From JAJYSO01 sp964579505 (GTDB lineage Bacteria > Bacteroidota > Bacteroidia > Flavobacteriales > Flavobacteriaceae), in contig CAZOGC010000012.1 of NCBI GenBank assembly GCA_964579505.1, positions 1 to 64,000 of the forward strand: a stretch of 64,000 nt of DNA. The letters are read 5' to 3'. The notes under the pieces are model-generated. The model did no database searches and had not been told where the DNA came from. It saw only the letters and a program-made list of their open reading frames with translations. Positions 7,628 through 17,130 of this stretch are shown here, piece by piece. The position numbers were made by a program, and so were the translations under genes. Position 1 is the stretch's first letter, and every line of letters begins with the position of its first letter.

Positions 7628-8347
7628 TTATGAAGCGTGTATTGTTTTTTTAAGTACCTGAACCTCTTCAGGGGTTAAGTCTCTATATTTTCCTACCGGA
7701 AGTTCTCCTAATTCAATATTAATAACTCGTATGCGTTTAAGTTGAATCACTTTAAAATCAAAATACTCACACATTCTGCGTATTTGCCGATTTAAACCCT
7801 GTGTTAGCACAATTCTAAACTCGTGCGTGCCTGTTTGCTCTACCTCACATCTGCGGGTAATCGTATCTAATATAGGAACCCCTGAACGCATTTTTTTTAT
7901 AAACGTTGTCGTAACCGGATGATTTACCTTAACTATATATTCTTTTCCTTGTTTATTTCTAGACCGTAGTATTTTATTGACAATTTCACCATCATCTGTC
8001 AATAAAATAAGTCCCGAGCTTGCCTTGTCTAACCGACCAATTGGAAAAATTCGTTTAGGATAATTAATATAGTCTATGATATTATTTTTCTCAACCCTGG
8101 TATTTGTTGTACAAACAACCCCTATAGGCTTATGAAAAGCCACATAAACATGCTTACTTTCTTGTAGAACCACGGGCTTCCCATCTACACACACTGCGTC
8201 TTCAGGTGTAATTTTTGTGCCCATTTCAGGAACTTTTCCATTCACGGTAATGCGTCCTTCATCTAGCAGACGGTCTGCTTGGCGACGAGAACAATAGCCG
8301 GCCCGGCTTAAATATTTATTAATGCGAATAGCGGTATCGTCTTTCAA
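7628..8347 (-). CDS. rluF: 23S rRNA pseudouridine synthase (RluF-type)
   Basis: This protein of 239 residues belongs to the RsuA/RluF family, which converts specific uridines in rRNA to pseudouridine. An N-terminal S4 RNA-binding domain (INKYLSRAGYCSRRQADRLL) is followed by the catalytic domain with GRLDKASSGLILLTDDG, whose Asp is the catalytic residue. The C-terminal part has QGLNRQIRRMCEYF, as in RluF/RluB. The exact target uridine cannot be read from sequence; the CEYF and IRVINIELG ending is closest to RluF as I remember it. It lies 12 bases after the alpha/beta hydrolase gene, in the same direction. Confidence 0.85.
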   Translation of the reverse strand: MKDDTAIRINKYLSRAGYCSRRQADRLLDEGRITVNGKVPEMGTKITPEDAVCVDGKPVVLQESKHVYVAFHKPIGVVCTTNTRVEKNNIIDYINYPKRIFPIGRLDKASSGLILLTDDGEIVNKILRSRNKQGKEYIVKVNHPVTTTFIKKMRSGVPILDTITRRCEVEQTGTHEFRIVLTQGLNRQIRRMCEYFDFKVIQLKRIRVINIELGELPVGKYRDLTPEEVQVLKKTIHAS

Positions 8348-8359
8348 AAAATAGGGATT

Positions 8360-9184
8360 TTAGGGTTTTATAAATTTTATTATTTCGTCGTTAATGCACT
8401 CACTATATAATGAATGCCCCAATCCGGTAGTGGTAAACAAAGAGCTGTTTTTGTGTTGTTTTATTAAATTTTCTGTTTCAATATAGGGTACAATTTGATC
8501 TTCTGTGTCGTGAATAAACAACGCGGGGATCGTAAAATCATGCGTGTGCTTATGCCACGAAAAATGGGTGTATTCATACCCAAATTTTGCTTCCAATTCC
8601 TCCGTAAAAGCCTGCATTAACGGTTGTTTGATTCTTAATTTTTGTTGAAAACCTTGCAATAGGTTAGCCTCTTCAGTAGCCGGAGCCAGCAAAACCATTT
8701 TTTTTATAGCTAACCCTTTTTGTTGTTGAAGCAATAAAGTGGTTCCTCCCATACTATGTCCTACGGCATAATCCGGTTTATAATAAGCTACCACCTTTTT
8801 AAGCGCTTCAGCATAATCCGGAATACCAAAACTATTACCTCCTGAGTTTCCATGTGCCGGTGCATCTAAACTTATTACCGTATAGTTTTGTGCTAGTAAC
8901 TGCTCAATTAAAGATTTCCACCGAAGCGTGTTACTCTCCCAACCGTGAATCAGCAAAACTTTTTCTGCTCCTTTTTTCCAGAGATATGTTTGTATGGCAA
9001 CACCCCCAACCTCAAACTGCCTATCAGCTGCCTCGGCCAAAAAAGCGCATTCGGTTAATTTTATACGGCCTTTTCTAGGGGTAATAAAAAGTTGTAAACT
9101 TTTTTGTACTGCCTTTTGCGGAGCCCTTTTATACAACCAATTAAGTCGGGTTCCTACCAGTCTGGCCAAATATGTTTTTAACAT
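8360..9184 (-). CDS. Alpha/beta hydrolase
   Basis: This cytoplasmic protein of 274 residues starts at the ATG at 9184 (MLKTYLARL); a longer start at 9199 is possible but adds only MCVRT. Visible are the oxyanion strand LLIHGWESN, the nucleophile elbow VGHSMGG, the acid region FIHDTEDQIVPY and the catalytic His in GLGHSLY. These form a complete Ser-Asp-His triad. The substrate is unknown; the family covers esterases, lipases and thioesterases. It lies between a lipoprotein gene and the pseudouridine synthase gene, all in one direction with short gaps. Confidence 0.8.
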   Translation of the reverse strand: MLKTYLARLVGTRLNWLYKRAPQKAVQKSLQLFITPRKGRIKLTECAFLAEAADRQFEVGGVAIQTYLWKKGAEKVLLIHGWESNTLRWKSLIEQLLAQNYTVISLDAPAHGNSGGNSFGIPDYAEALKKVVAYYKPDYAVGHSMGGTTLLLQQQKGLAIKKMVLLAPATEEANLLQGFQQKLRIKQPLMQAFTEELEAKFGYEYTHFSWHKHTHDFTIPALFIHDTEDQIVPYIETENLIKQHKNSSLFTTTGLGHSLYSECINDEIIKFIKP

Positions 9185-9220
9185 TGTACGCACACACAAG
9201 TTGTTCAGCGTTTTTTCTTC

Positions 9221-9772
9221 TTAATCCCAATACACCCACAAGTGTTGTATTTTGGCGTCTTCTTTTATTTGAGAAGTCTTAATTTTTGTACCCATTTGGG
9301 TAGGCTTTAAAATATCGTCTTTATTGATGGTTACATAAAGATTCATCTCATCAACAAAAACCATAGCAGCCCCAAAAATATTTTCAATTCGGCTAATATC
9401 GTAATTAGATTTCAACACTTTAAAGTAGCTTCCTCTACCCAATCCATCGGCCGTTTTATAGGCAGCATCAAGCACTTCTACGCTGGCAATGGTACTGGTA
9501 CTATCAAAACTCTTTATTGGTTTAAGACGCAACAATTCTTTTCCGCCCTTTGCATAAACAACAATTTTGCCTTCTCCTGAAAAGACACCCGAAGCTTTTT
9601 GTGCAACTACAGAATCGTTGGCAAAAAGTGATTTTAATTGATAAACCTGTGTGTCTTTTGTCAACTTACCTACACTGTTTTTAGTGATAAGATATTGAGC
9701 ATTTGGCGCCTGACTTTGACATGCGCCCAACAAAAGGCCTATAAATAAGATTGATAATACACGTACTTTCAT
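9221..9772 (-). CDS. Lipoprotein of unknown function
   Basis: This protein of 183 residues has a clear lipoprotein signal: MKVRVLSILFIGLLLGAC, with the modified Cys at residue 18. It should be attached to the membrane on the periplasmic side. The rest is a mixed, mostly beta-looking domain with no recognised motif (SVGKLTKDTQVYQLKSLF near the start, IQHLWVYWD at the end). It is the first gene of a minus-strand run and is divergent from queE, whose promoter lies in the 82-base gap. Confidence 0.65.
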   Translation of the reverse strand: MKVRVLSILFIGLLLGACQSQAPNAQYLITKNSVGKLTKDTQVYQLKSLFANDSVVAQKASGVFSGEGKIVVYAKGGKELLRLKPIKSFDSTSTIASVEVLDAAYKTADGLGRGSYFKVLKSNYDISRIENIFGAAMVFVDEMNLYVTINKDDILKPTQMGTKIKTSQIKEDAKIQHLWVYWD

Positions 9773-9841
9773 CTCCTAAATTTTAGGCAAAAATACACAA
9801 TGTTATTTTATCACATAAATTCAAAATAGCTTTTGAATATG

Positions 9842-9849
9842 TATCTTTG
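9842..9849 (+). promoter_or_regulatory. Promoter -7 element of queE
   Basis: TATCTTTG matches the Bacteroidota -7 consensus TAnnTTTG and ends only 5 bases before the queE ATG. A transcript starting at the usual distance would have almost no leader. Confidence 0.5.
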
Positions 9850-9854
9850 CATTA

Positions 9855-10487
9855 ATGAAAAGTATTGAAGTTGAAGTACCGGTAAAAGAGGGGATCAAAC
9901 TTCCGTTGATGGAGGCGTTTTATACCATTCAAGGCGAAGGATACCACAAAGGTACTGCTGCCTATTTTATTCGGCTAGCCGGATGTGATGTGGGCTGCCA
10001 TTGGTGCGATGTTAAAGAAAGTTGGGATGCAAACCTGCATCCGGTAAAAAGCATCTCTGAAATTATTAAGGATATTCCACCACAAAGTGAAATAGTAGTA
10101 ATTACAGGAGGTGAACCCACCATGTATGACCTTCGTCCCCTGACCAAAGAGTTAATAGATAACGGAAAGCGCATTCACCTAGAAACTTCCGGAGCCCATG
10201 CACTCTCCGGCACGTGGCATTGGATTTGCCTCTCGCCTAAAAAACGAAAGCTTCCAGAAGCAATTTACTATGAGCTTGCCGATGAACTCAAGATAATTAT
10301 CTACAATCAACACGATTTTTTATTTGCCGAAGAACATGCCGCTAAGGTTAATAAAAACTGCATCCTTTACCTACAGCCTGAATGGAGTGTACGCGAAAAA
10401 ATGATGCCACTTATTATAGATTACGTGCTTAAAAACCCACAATGGAAGGTAACTTTACAAACACACAAATATCTTCATGTACGTTAA
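9855..10487 (+). CDS. queE: 7-carboxy-7-deazaguanine synthase
   Basis: This radical SAM enzyme of the queuosine/7-deazaguanine pathway has 210 residues. It converts 6-carboxy-tetrahydropterin to 7-carboxy-7-deazaguanine. The N-terminal TIQGEGYHKGTAAYFIRLAG is typical of QueE. The iron-sulfur cluster ligands are C44, C48 and C51 in a C-x3-C-x2-C pattern. The SAM-binding GGEP block (VVITGGEPTMYDLRP) is present, and the C-terminal LQTHKYLHVR matches QueE. The other pathway genes (queC, queD) are not in this window. The start sits 5 bases after a TAnnTTTG promoter element. Confidence 0.92.
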   Translation: MKSIEVEVPVKEGIKLPLMEAFYTIQGEGYHKGTAAYFIRLAGCDVGCHWCDVKESWDANLHPVKSISEIIKDIPPQSEIVVITGGEPTMYDLRPLTKELIDNGKRIHLETSGAHALSGTWHWICLSPKKRKLPEAIYYELADELKIIIYNQHDFLFAEEHAAKVNKNCILYLQPEWSVREKMMPLIIDYVLKNPQWKVTLQTHKYLHVR

Positions 10488-10566
10488 AACACCTCCATTT
10501 GTATAACTATGTTGATAACTTCAATTCTATCGGGCTATTCTCTTCTTTCTAAACAAAGAGTTTGAT

Positions 10567-10574
10567 TATATTTG
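10567..10574 (+). promoter_or_regulatory. Promoter -7 element of gyrB
   Basis: TATATTTG fits TAnnTTTG and lies 27 bases upstream of the gyrB start. No convincing -33 TTG was seen at the standard spacing. Confidence 0.5.
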
Positions 10575-10601
10575 TAGCCCTGCATATTTAACCTTATTAA
10601 T

Positions 10602-12539
10602 ATGAGCGAAGAAAATAACAATAATTATTCTGCTGAAAATATTCAATCTCTTGAAGGGATGGAACACGTGCGCAAGCGCCCCTCTATGTATATTGGAGAC
10701 GTGGGGCCGCGTGGTTTGCATCACTTGGTAGACGAGGTAGTTGACAACTCCATTGATGAGGCCATGGCCGGCCATTGTTCAACCATAGACGTTACCATTC
10801 ATACAGATAGTTCTATTTCTATACAAGATGATGGTCGCGGTATTCCGGTTGATATTCACAAAAAAGAAGGAGTATCTGCCCTACAAGTCGTTATGACAAA
10901 GATTGGTGCCGGTGGTAAATTTGATAAAAATTCATATAAAGTTTCCGGTGGACTACACGGGGTAGGTGTTAGTGTGGTAAATGCACTTTCTGAAAGTTTA
11001 CATGCCGTAGTACATAAAAACGGAAAAATATGGGAGCAAGCTTATGAACGTGGAAAAGCGCTCTACCCTGTAAAAAGCACTGGAGAAACCACTACTAACG
11101 GAACAAAGGTTACCTTTAAACCCGACCCGGAAATCTTTAAAGAAACCATCACCTTTCAGTATGAAACATTGGCGCATCGTTTACGCGAACTTTCATACCT
11201 AAACAAAGGGGTTAGTATTACACTTACTGATGAACGTAAAAAAGACGAAAACGGCAATGCGCTTTCTACCCGATTCTATTCAGAAAAAGGGCTCAAAGAG
11301 TTTATTGAATATCTAGACGAGACACGTGAACCGCTGATTTCTGAGGTTATTTCTATGGAAGGAGAAAAAAATGGAACTCCGGTAGAAATTGCCATGATAT
11401 ACAACCGATCATATAGTGAAAACCTCCATTCTTACGTTAACAACATTAACACCCACGAAGGGGGCACCCACCTTTCCGGCTTCCGTAGAGGACTAACTTC
11501 TACCCTAAAAAAATATGCCGATAAATCCGGTTTACTAAGCAAATTAAAATTTGATATTTCAGGTGATGATTTCCGCGAAGGTTTAACCGCTATTGTTTCC
11601 GTAAAAGTAGCCGAGCCTCAATTTGAAGGGCAAACCAAAACCAAATTAGGAAACCGTGAGGTAACTTCTGCCGTATCACAGGCTGTTTCTGAAATGCTTG
11701 AGATTTATTTAGAAGAAAATCCTGATGATGCCACCACCATTGTTAAAAAAGTAATTTTAGCTGCACAGGCTCGCCATGCCGCTAAAAAAGCACGGGAGAT
11801 GGTGCAACGAAAAACGGTTATGGGAGGCGCCGGTTTACCCGGAAAACTGTCTGACTGTTCTGAGCAGGATCCCGAAAAATGTGAAGTGTTTTTGGTTGAG
11901 GGAGACTCTGCAGGTGGCACTGCCAAACAAGGTAGAGATCGAAAATTTCAGGCTATTCTTCCTTTACGTGGTAAAATATTGAATGTTGAAAAAGCCTTAC
12001 AAAACAAGGTTTTTGAAAACGAAGAAATCAAAAATATATATACTGCGTTGGGCGTAACTGTTGGTACAGAAGAAGACAGCAAAGCACTCAACTTAGAAAA
12101 ACTGCGCTACCATAAAGTAATCATCATGACAGATGCCGATGTGGATGGGAGTCACATTGCCACTTTAATTTTAACTTTCTTCTACCGATATATGAAAGAA
12201 TTGGTTGAAAACGGTCACGTATATATTGCTACTCCCCCGCTTTACCTCATTAAAAGAGGAAAAACTAAACGCTATGCTTGGACCGAAAAAGAGCGAAATG
12301 AGATTACAAAAGAGTATAGCACTAAGGTAAGCGTACAGCGTTACAAAGGTCTTGGAGAGATGAATGCTGAACAATTATGGGACACTACTATGAACCCTGA
12401 AAACCGCATACTCAGACAAGTAACTATAGAAAATAGCAGCGAAGCAGACCGCGTTTTCTCTATGCTTATGGGAGATGAAGTTCCACCAAGGAGAGCTTTT
12501 ATCGAGAAAAATGCTGTTTATGCTAACATAGACGCATAA
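10602..12539 (+). CDS. gyrB: DNA gyrase subunit B
   Basis: This protein of 645 residues is the ATPase subunit of DNA gyrase, which introduces negative supercoils. The GHKL ATPase motifs are present: VDEVVDNSIDEA with the catalytic Glu/Asn region, QDDGRGIPV and GGLHGVGVSVVNAL. The transducer and TOPRIM domains follow, with VEGDSAGGTAKQGRD and MTDADVDGSHI, and then QRYKGLGEMNAEQLW near the C-terminus. The length matches Bacteroidota GyrB, which lacks the E. coli insert. A strong hairpin terminator lies 21 bases after the stop. Confidence 0.97.
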   Translation: MSEENNNNYSAENIQSLEGMEHVRKRPSMYIGDVGPRGLHHLVDEVVDNSIDEAMAGHCSTIDVTIHTDSSISIQDDGRGIPVDIHKKEGVSALQVVMTKIGAGGKFDKNSYKVSGGLHGVGVSVVNALSESLHAVVHKNGKIWEQAYERGKALYPVKSTGETTTNGTKVTFKPDPEIFKETITFQYETLAHRLRELSYLNKGVSITLTDERKKDENGNALSTRFYSEKGLKEFIEYLDETREPLISEVISMEGEKNGTPVEIAMIYNRSYSENLHSYVNNINTHEGGTHLSGFRRGLTSTLKKYADKSGLLSKLKFDISGDDFREGLTAIVSVKVAEPQFEGQTKTKLGNREVTSAVSQAVSEMLEIYLEENPDDATTIVKKVILAAQARHAAKKAREMVQRKTVMGGAGLPGKLSDCSEQDPEKCEVFLVEGDSAGGTAKQGRDRKFQAILPLRGKILNVEKALQNKVFENEEIKNIYTALGVTVGTEEDSKALNLEKLRYHKVIIMTDADVDGSHIATLILTFFYRYMKELVENGHVYIATPPLYLIKRGKTKRYAWTEKERNEITKEYSTKVSVQRYKGLGEMNAEQLWDTTMNPENRILRQVTIENSSEADRVFSMLMGDEVPPRRAFIEKNAVYANIDA

Positions 12540-12559
12540 AACACATAACTACACATTTC

Positions 12560-12592
12560 AAAAGAGCTCTGATGTTGTTTCAGAGCTCTTTT
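12560..12592 (+). terminator. Terminator after gyrB
   Basis: A perfect 13-base stem (AAAAGAGCTCTGA / TCAGAGCTCTTTT) with a short loop and a T-rich end lies 21 bases after the gyrB stop. Confidence 0.85.
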
Positions 12593-12778
12593 ATACGATT
12601 AATTCCCCTCTAAACTGTTCAACTATAATTTAAAAGTTGATTCATTTTTCATTAAAAACAATCTTCTTTTATCCTGCTGAATACTAATCAACAACAAGCC
12701 AACACCCCTAAAATGGCAATTTTTACCTCCTACAAGTCAAAAATCGACATTCTTGCAAATTTTAAGTTAAGAAAAACG

Positions 12779-12809
12779 TTGACAATTCCTATTTGAAATC
12801 CTATATTTG
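12779..12809 (+). promoter_or_regulatory. Bacteroidota-type promoter of secDF
   Basis: TTG at 12779-12781 and TATATTTG at 12802-12809 are separated by 20 bases, close to the Bacteroidota housekeeping consensus (TTG, about 19-21 bases, TAnnTTTG). The secDF ATG is 40 bases downstream. The rest of the gap from 12593 shows no gene I can support. Confidence 0.7.
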
Positions 12810-12849
12810 TCCGCTTTAAAAAAAACATCACATATAATCTTCTTGCAGG

Positions 12850-15800
12850 ATGCAGAATAAAGGACTAATTAGACTGTTTGCCATTCTCTTTGGTATCGTC
12901 AGTATTTATCAACTTTCATTTACATTTATCACCAACAAGGCAGAGAGTGCAGCTGAAACATATGCTCAGCAAAAATACAGCACGAGTGTAAAAGACTATG
13001 CAGATCTTCGTCATGAAGCCTATAGTCATTATTTAGATTCTATTGCCAACAAACCTATTATTGCCGGTGTTACGTATAACACTGCCAAAGGCAAGCAGCT
13101 CAACAAGGGGCTTGACTTAAAAGGAGGTATTAGTGTAATTCTTCAAATTTCTGTTCACGATCTTTTAAAAGAATTATCTAATCAATCTACCAACCCTGCC
13201 TTTGAAAAAGCATTGGCAGAAGCTGACAAAAAACTAAGCACTAGTCAAAAAACATATCTTCAACTTTTCTTTGAAGCTTTTAATAAAATTCCGGATGCTA
13301 AGCTAGCTTCTCCAGATATTTTTGGAAACAAGCAAATGAGTGGCTCTGTTACTTTTGACATGACCAACGAGCAAGTTGAAGCCATTCTCTCTAAACGTGT
13401 AGACGGAAGTATTAAATCTGCTTTCGAGGTGCTTCGCCAACGGGTAGACAAATTTGGGGTGGCTCAACCTAACATTCAACGTTTAGGAAATTCTGGTCGT
13501 ATTCTTATTGAATTACCGGGAGCACAAAATATTGAACGTGCCAAAAACCTATTACAAAGCACTGCCCAATTAGAGTTTTGGCATGTATACCAAGCACAAA
13601 ACTTTTCTCAATTCTTTAGAAAAGCAGATGCTAAACTAGCCAGCTTAAACAAAGAAAAAGGAAGTGCTACTTCTGATAAAAGTGATAACACCGCTGCTAA
13701 AAAAGCCACAACCGATACTACAAAAACAAACAAGATTGAAGCGCTTTTAAGCAACGATAAAAAAGAAACAAGTGAAACAGCTGAGGCAGATGAAGCTCAC
13801 CCACTTTTAAGCTTAATAAAAGTACCCGGGCAAGAAAACTCTCCTATTTTAGCGCGCTTTCTTGTAAAAGACACAGCAAAGGTTAATGCCATGCTTAAAA
13901 ACCCGCAGGTACGCGCCTTGCTTTCTTCTGCACATAAATATGCTCGTTTTGCCTGGGGAGTACCTGATGAAAAAACTGAATTAGTAGGCTTATATGCTTT
14001 AAAAAGCAATCGCAAAAATGAAGCTCCTCTTACCGGAAGTGTCGTAACCGAAGCCTCACAAACCTACGACCAAATAAGTCACCCGGCGGTTTCGCTAGAA
14101 ATGAACGCCAAAGGGGCTAAAGTTTGGGAGAAAATGACCGGATTAGCCTTTAAACAAGGCACTCAGATTGCCATTGTATTAGATAACACCGTTTATTCTG
14201 CTCCCGGCGTAACTACAGGAGCCATTGCCGGCGGAAGAAGTCAAATCACCGGAAATTTTAACATTAATGAAGCCAAAGACTTAGCCACTATTCTTGAGGC
14301 CGGTAAACTACCGGCTAAGGCGCATATTATTCAAATTGAAATTGTAGGACCCTCTTTAGGACAAGAAGCCATTAATAGCGGTATTATTTCATTTGCCCTT
14401 GCCTTAATACTGGTACTGATTTATATGGTTTTCTATTATGGAAAAGCCGGTCTCTATGCAGACATTGCCCTTATTGTAAACCTTCTGTTCATCTTTGGTA
14501 TATTAGCCGGTCTAGGGGCGGTATTAACGCTTCCGGGTATTGCCGGTATTGTGTTAACTATTGGTATGTCTGTAGATGCCAACGTACTTATCTTTGAACG
14601 GAGTCGAGAAGAACTGCGGCATGGCAAATCGCAAATTGCGGTTATACGCGACGGATTTAAACATGCATTACCTTCTATCTTAGACTCAAACATAACCACA
14701 GCCCTAACCGGTGTTATTTTGTTAGTCTTTGGTACAGGCCCTGTAAAAGGTTTTGCCGTAACCTTACTTATTGGTATCTGTACTTCATTGTTTACTGCCA
14801 TATATGTAGCGCGCTTGGGTATAGATCGATATACCAAAAATGGTAAACCGCTTAACTTCTCTACTAATATTACCAAAAACTGGTTTTCAAACGTACATAT
14901 TCCTTTTGTAAAAAGAAGAAAGATTGCCTACGTAATATCTTCAATACTCGTACTAGTAAGCATCTTTGCATTCTTTACCCGCGGATTAAATGAAGGGGTA
15001 GACTTTGTAGGAGGACGCTCCTATACGGTTCGTTTTGACCAAGCCGTTAATGCGCCTGAAGTACAGAAAGATTTGACTAAAACTTTTGGTAGTGCAGAGG
15101 CCATTATTTATGGCTCAAACAACCAACTTAAAATTACTACAAAATATAAAATTAATGAGTCTGGAGAGTCGGTAGAAAATGATATACTACACAAACTATA
15201 CAACACGCTTAAACCAGAATTACCCGCCGGCTTACCCTACAGCAGCTTTAAATCTGCACAAACCAATGACGGCGTTGGGATAATGTCTTCTATAAAGGTA
15301 GGCCCTTCTATTGCCAACGATACCAAAGTTGCCTCATTCTGGGCAGTAATGATCTCGTTAGTGGGTATATTCCTTTATATTTTACTTCGATTTAGAAGAT
15401 GGCAATTTAGTTTGGGTGCCGTTCTAGCTTTGGCACACGACTCTATTATCGTAATTGGTATGTTCTCACTATTCCACGGAATATTACCTTTCAGCATGGA
15501 GGTTAACCAAGACTTCATTGCCGGTATTTTAACGGTAATTGGGTACTCTATTAACGATACCGTGGTTGTATTTGATCGAATTAGAGAATATTTCCACATC
15601 CATCCCAAATGGGGATTAAAGAAAAATGTTGATGAATCTGTGAGTAGTACGCTAGGACGTACCTTTAACACCTCTATGACCGTATTTATAGTACTGCTTA
15701 TCATCTTTATTTTTGGTAGTGAAAGTATTCAAGCTTTCGTCTTCTCTATTATGATTGGAGTTATAGTAGGTACGTATTCTTCTATCTTTGTTGCAAGCCC

Positions 15801-15921
15801 TATTATGTATGATGCACTAAGAGGTAAAGGAGATGATATAATAGAAAAAGAAATTGCTGCTAAAACAGCTAAAGACAAAAGAAAAAGAGCACTTAGAACT
15901 TCCGGAGGTACTACAAACTAA
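12850..15921 (+). CDS. secDF: Protein translocase subunit SecDF (fused)
   Basis: This protein of 1023 residues fuses SecD and SecF, as is usual in this phylum. It uses the proton gradient to help Sec-exported proteins leave SecYEG on the periplasmic side. The SecD half has an N-terminal membrane segment, NKGLDLKGGISVILQI, a periplasmic domain and the membrane block with GMSVDANVLIFERSREELRHG. The SecF half begins near residue 685, with EGVDFVGGRSYTVRF and GYSINDTVVVFDRIRE. About twelve membrane segments are expected. An unusual feature is a Lys/Thr/Glu-rich low-complexity insert in the SecD periplasmic part (about residues 265-318). Hairpin terminators lie on both sides. Confidence 0.96.
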   Translation: MQNKGLIRLFAILFGIVSIYQLSFTFITNKAESAAETYAQQKYSTSVKDYADLRHEAYSHYLDSIANKPIIAGVTYNTAKGKQLNKGLDLKGGISVILQISVHDLLKELSNQSTNPAFEKALAEADKKLSTSQKTYLQLFFEAFNKIPDAKLASPDIFGNKQMSGSVTFDMTNEQVEAILSKRVDGSIKSAFEVLRQRVDKFGVAQPNIQRLGNSGRILIELPGAQNIERAKNLLQSTAQLEFWHVYQAQNFSQFFRKADAKLASLNKEKGSATSDKSDNTAAKKATTDTTKTNKIEALLSNDKKETSETAEADEAHPLLSLIKVPGQENSPILARFLVKDTAKVNAMLKNPQVRALLSSAHKYARFAWGVPDEKTELVGLYALKSNRKNEAPLTGSVVTEASQTYDQISHPAVSLEMNAKGAKVWEKMTGLAFKQGTQIAIVLDNTVYSAPGVTTGAIAGGRSQITGNFNINEAKDLATILEAGKLPAKAHIIQIEIVGPSLGQEAINSGIISFALALILVLIYMVFYYGKAGLYADIALIVNLLFIFGILAGLGAVLTLPGIAGIVLTIGMSVDANVLIFERSREELRHGKSQIAVIRDGFKHALPSILDSNITTALTGVILLVFGTGPVKGFAVTLLIGICTSLFTAIYVARLGIDRYTKNGKPLNFSTNITKNWFSNVHIPFVKRRKIAYVISSILVLVSIFAFFTRGLNEGVDFVGGRSYTVRFDQAVNAPEVQKDLTKTFGSAEAIIYGSNNQLKITTKYKINESGESVENDILHKLYNTLKPELPAGLPYSSFKSAQTNDGVGIMSSIKVGPSIANDTKVASFWAVMISLVGIFLYILLRFRRWQFSLGAVLALAHDSIIVIGMFSLFHGILPFSMEVNQDFIAGILTVIGYSINDTVVVFDRIREYFHIHPKWGLKKNVDESVSSTLGRTFNTSMTVFIVLLIIFIFGSESIQAFVFSIMIGVIVGTYSSIFVASPIMYDALRGKGDDIIEKEIAAKTAKDKRKRALRTSGGTTN

Positions 15922-15945
15922 AAAGAAAGTGTTTGCAAATAAATT

Positions 15946-15972
15946 AAAGTCGTCTTTTTAGGCGACTTTTTT
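15946..15972 (+). terminator. Terminator after secDF
   Basis: The stem AAAGTCG / CGACTTT is followed by a T run and lies 25 bases after the secDF stop. Confidence 0.7.
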
Positions 15973-16047
15973 ACATGAACAGGAAAACCCTTAATTTGTA
16001 AAAATATAGTAGTACTTTAGAGTCTCTAAAAAACAAGGGGTATAATT

Positions 16048-17130
16048 ATGAAAATTATAAAATATTTTCTCCTATTAATTTTTGTGATCCTTATAGGAGG
16101 AATCGTTTATGTGGCTTTACTTGATGGACAATTTACGGCAAATGGACAACTAAAAATTAAAGCCCCCCGCAGTCTGGTTTTTCAACAAATAAATCACTTA
16201 AACACATGGAAAAACTGGGCAACAGGAGTACAAATCGACTCGTCTAGCAAAAAAGTAACCGGAGAAGGAGCCTCTATATCTTGGCGACAAGATAGCACCG
16301 CTACTACCGGAGAAATAATTACCACTAGCGTTATACATTATGCTACACTTAAACAAAAAGGAACTGCCCAACAAAAGATAGGAAGCGCTACTTATCAATT
16401 AATATGGAATTTTGATTATGACTATACGCACGACAGCACTTTAGTGTCTTTGCAGATTAAAGGGAATCTAGATTATTGGGCAAAAGTTATGCATGTGCTA
16501 AAAGGGAAACCACTTCAGCCCAAATTACAACCCCTTATTAAGGAAAATTTACATCGTTTTAAAGCTTACATCTTGCATACTATGGCTGTGTTTTCTATTC
16601 ATATAGACGGGATAGCTCAAACACAACCCAAAACGTATATTTATTCTAGTCTAGCTACTCGGAACAAGCCCGAAATTATTGCTGAAAAAAGGAAAAAAGT
16701 CTTAAAAAAACTGCGTGATTTTCTCTCTAAAAATAAGATAAAAGACAGTGGTGCGCCTTTCATGCTTTTCAATACAATTGACCATCAGCACCACAATGTA
16801 ATTATTACTATTGGTATTCCTATTACGCAGCCTATTCAATATACAGATTCCACAAATAGTATCTTAATTGGCTCTTTACCAGCACACCGTGTTATAAAAA
16901 GCACTTTAAAAGGAAATTACAAAAACATAGCAAAATTGTGGGAAGCTATCAAGGTATACATGCTCAAAAACAACCTTCAGGTGGATGAAACTGCACATCC
17001 TTATGAGGTGTTTCGACTTTCAAGCAAGGCCTCGTTAAACCCTGCTGATTGGGTCACGCAGCTCTACATTCCTATAAAAGAAGAAACCGAAACTTCTGTA
17101 TTTCCGACAGACATCGGTGTAGAACCTTAA
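16048..17130 (+). CDS. Membrane-anchored SRPBCC/GyrI-like two-domain protein
   Basis: This protein of 360 residues has an N-terminal membrane anchor (IIKYFLLLIFVILIGGIVYV). Next comes a SRPBCC (START-like) ligand-binding domain at about 30-180, with IKAPRSLVFQQINHLNTWKN. The C-terminal domain (about 200-350) resembles the GyrI/AraC effector-binding domain: LPAHRVIKSTLKGNYKNIAK, then LWEAIKVYMLKNN and PYEVF. Such fusions occur in Bacteroidota; the ligand is unknown. It ends with a 4-base overlap with the convergent DinB-like gene. Confidence 0.7.
   Translation: MKIIKYFLLLIFVILIGGIVYVALLDGQFTANGQLKIKAPRSLVFQQINHLNTWKNWATGVQIDSSSKKVTGEGASISWRQDSTATTGEIITTSVIHYATLKQKGTAQQKIGSATYQLIWNFDYDYTHDSTLVSLQIKGNLDYWAKVMHVLKGKPLQPKLQPLIKENLHRFKAYILHTMAVFSIHIDGIAQTQPKTYIYSSLATRNKPEIIAEKRKKVLKKLRDFLSKNKIKDSGAPFMLFNTIDHQHHNVIITIGIPITQPIQYTDSTNSILIGSLPAHRVIKSTLKGNYKNIAKLWEAIKVYMLKNNLQVDETAHPYEVFRLSSKASLNPADWVTQLYIPIKEETETSVFPTDIGVEP

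Noticed and set aside
12715..12795. Short open frame of 27 codons in front of secDF
   Set aside because: It overlaps the secDF promoter and has no other support.
14454..14876. Antisense open frame of 140 codons within secDF
   Set aside because: It lies wholly opposite a strongly conserved part of SecD. Codon use and conservation support only the secDF strand.
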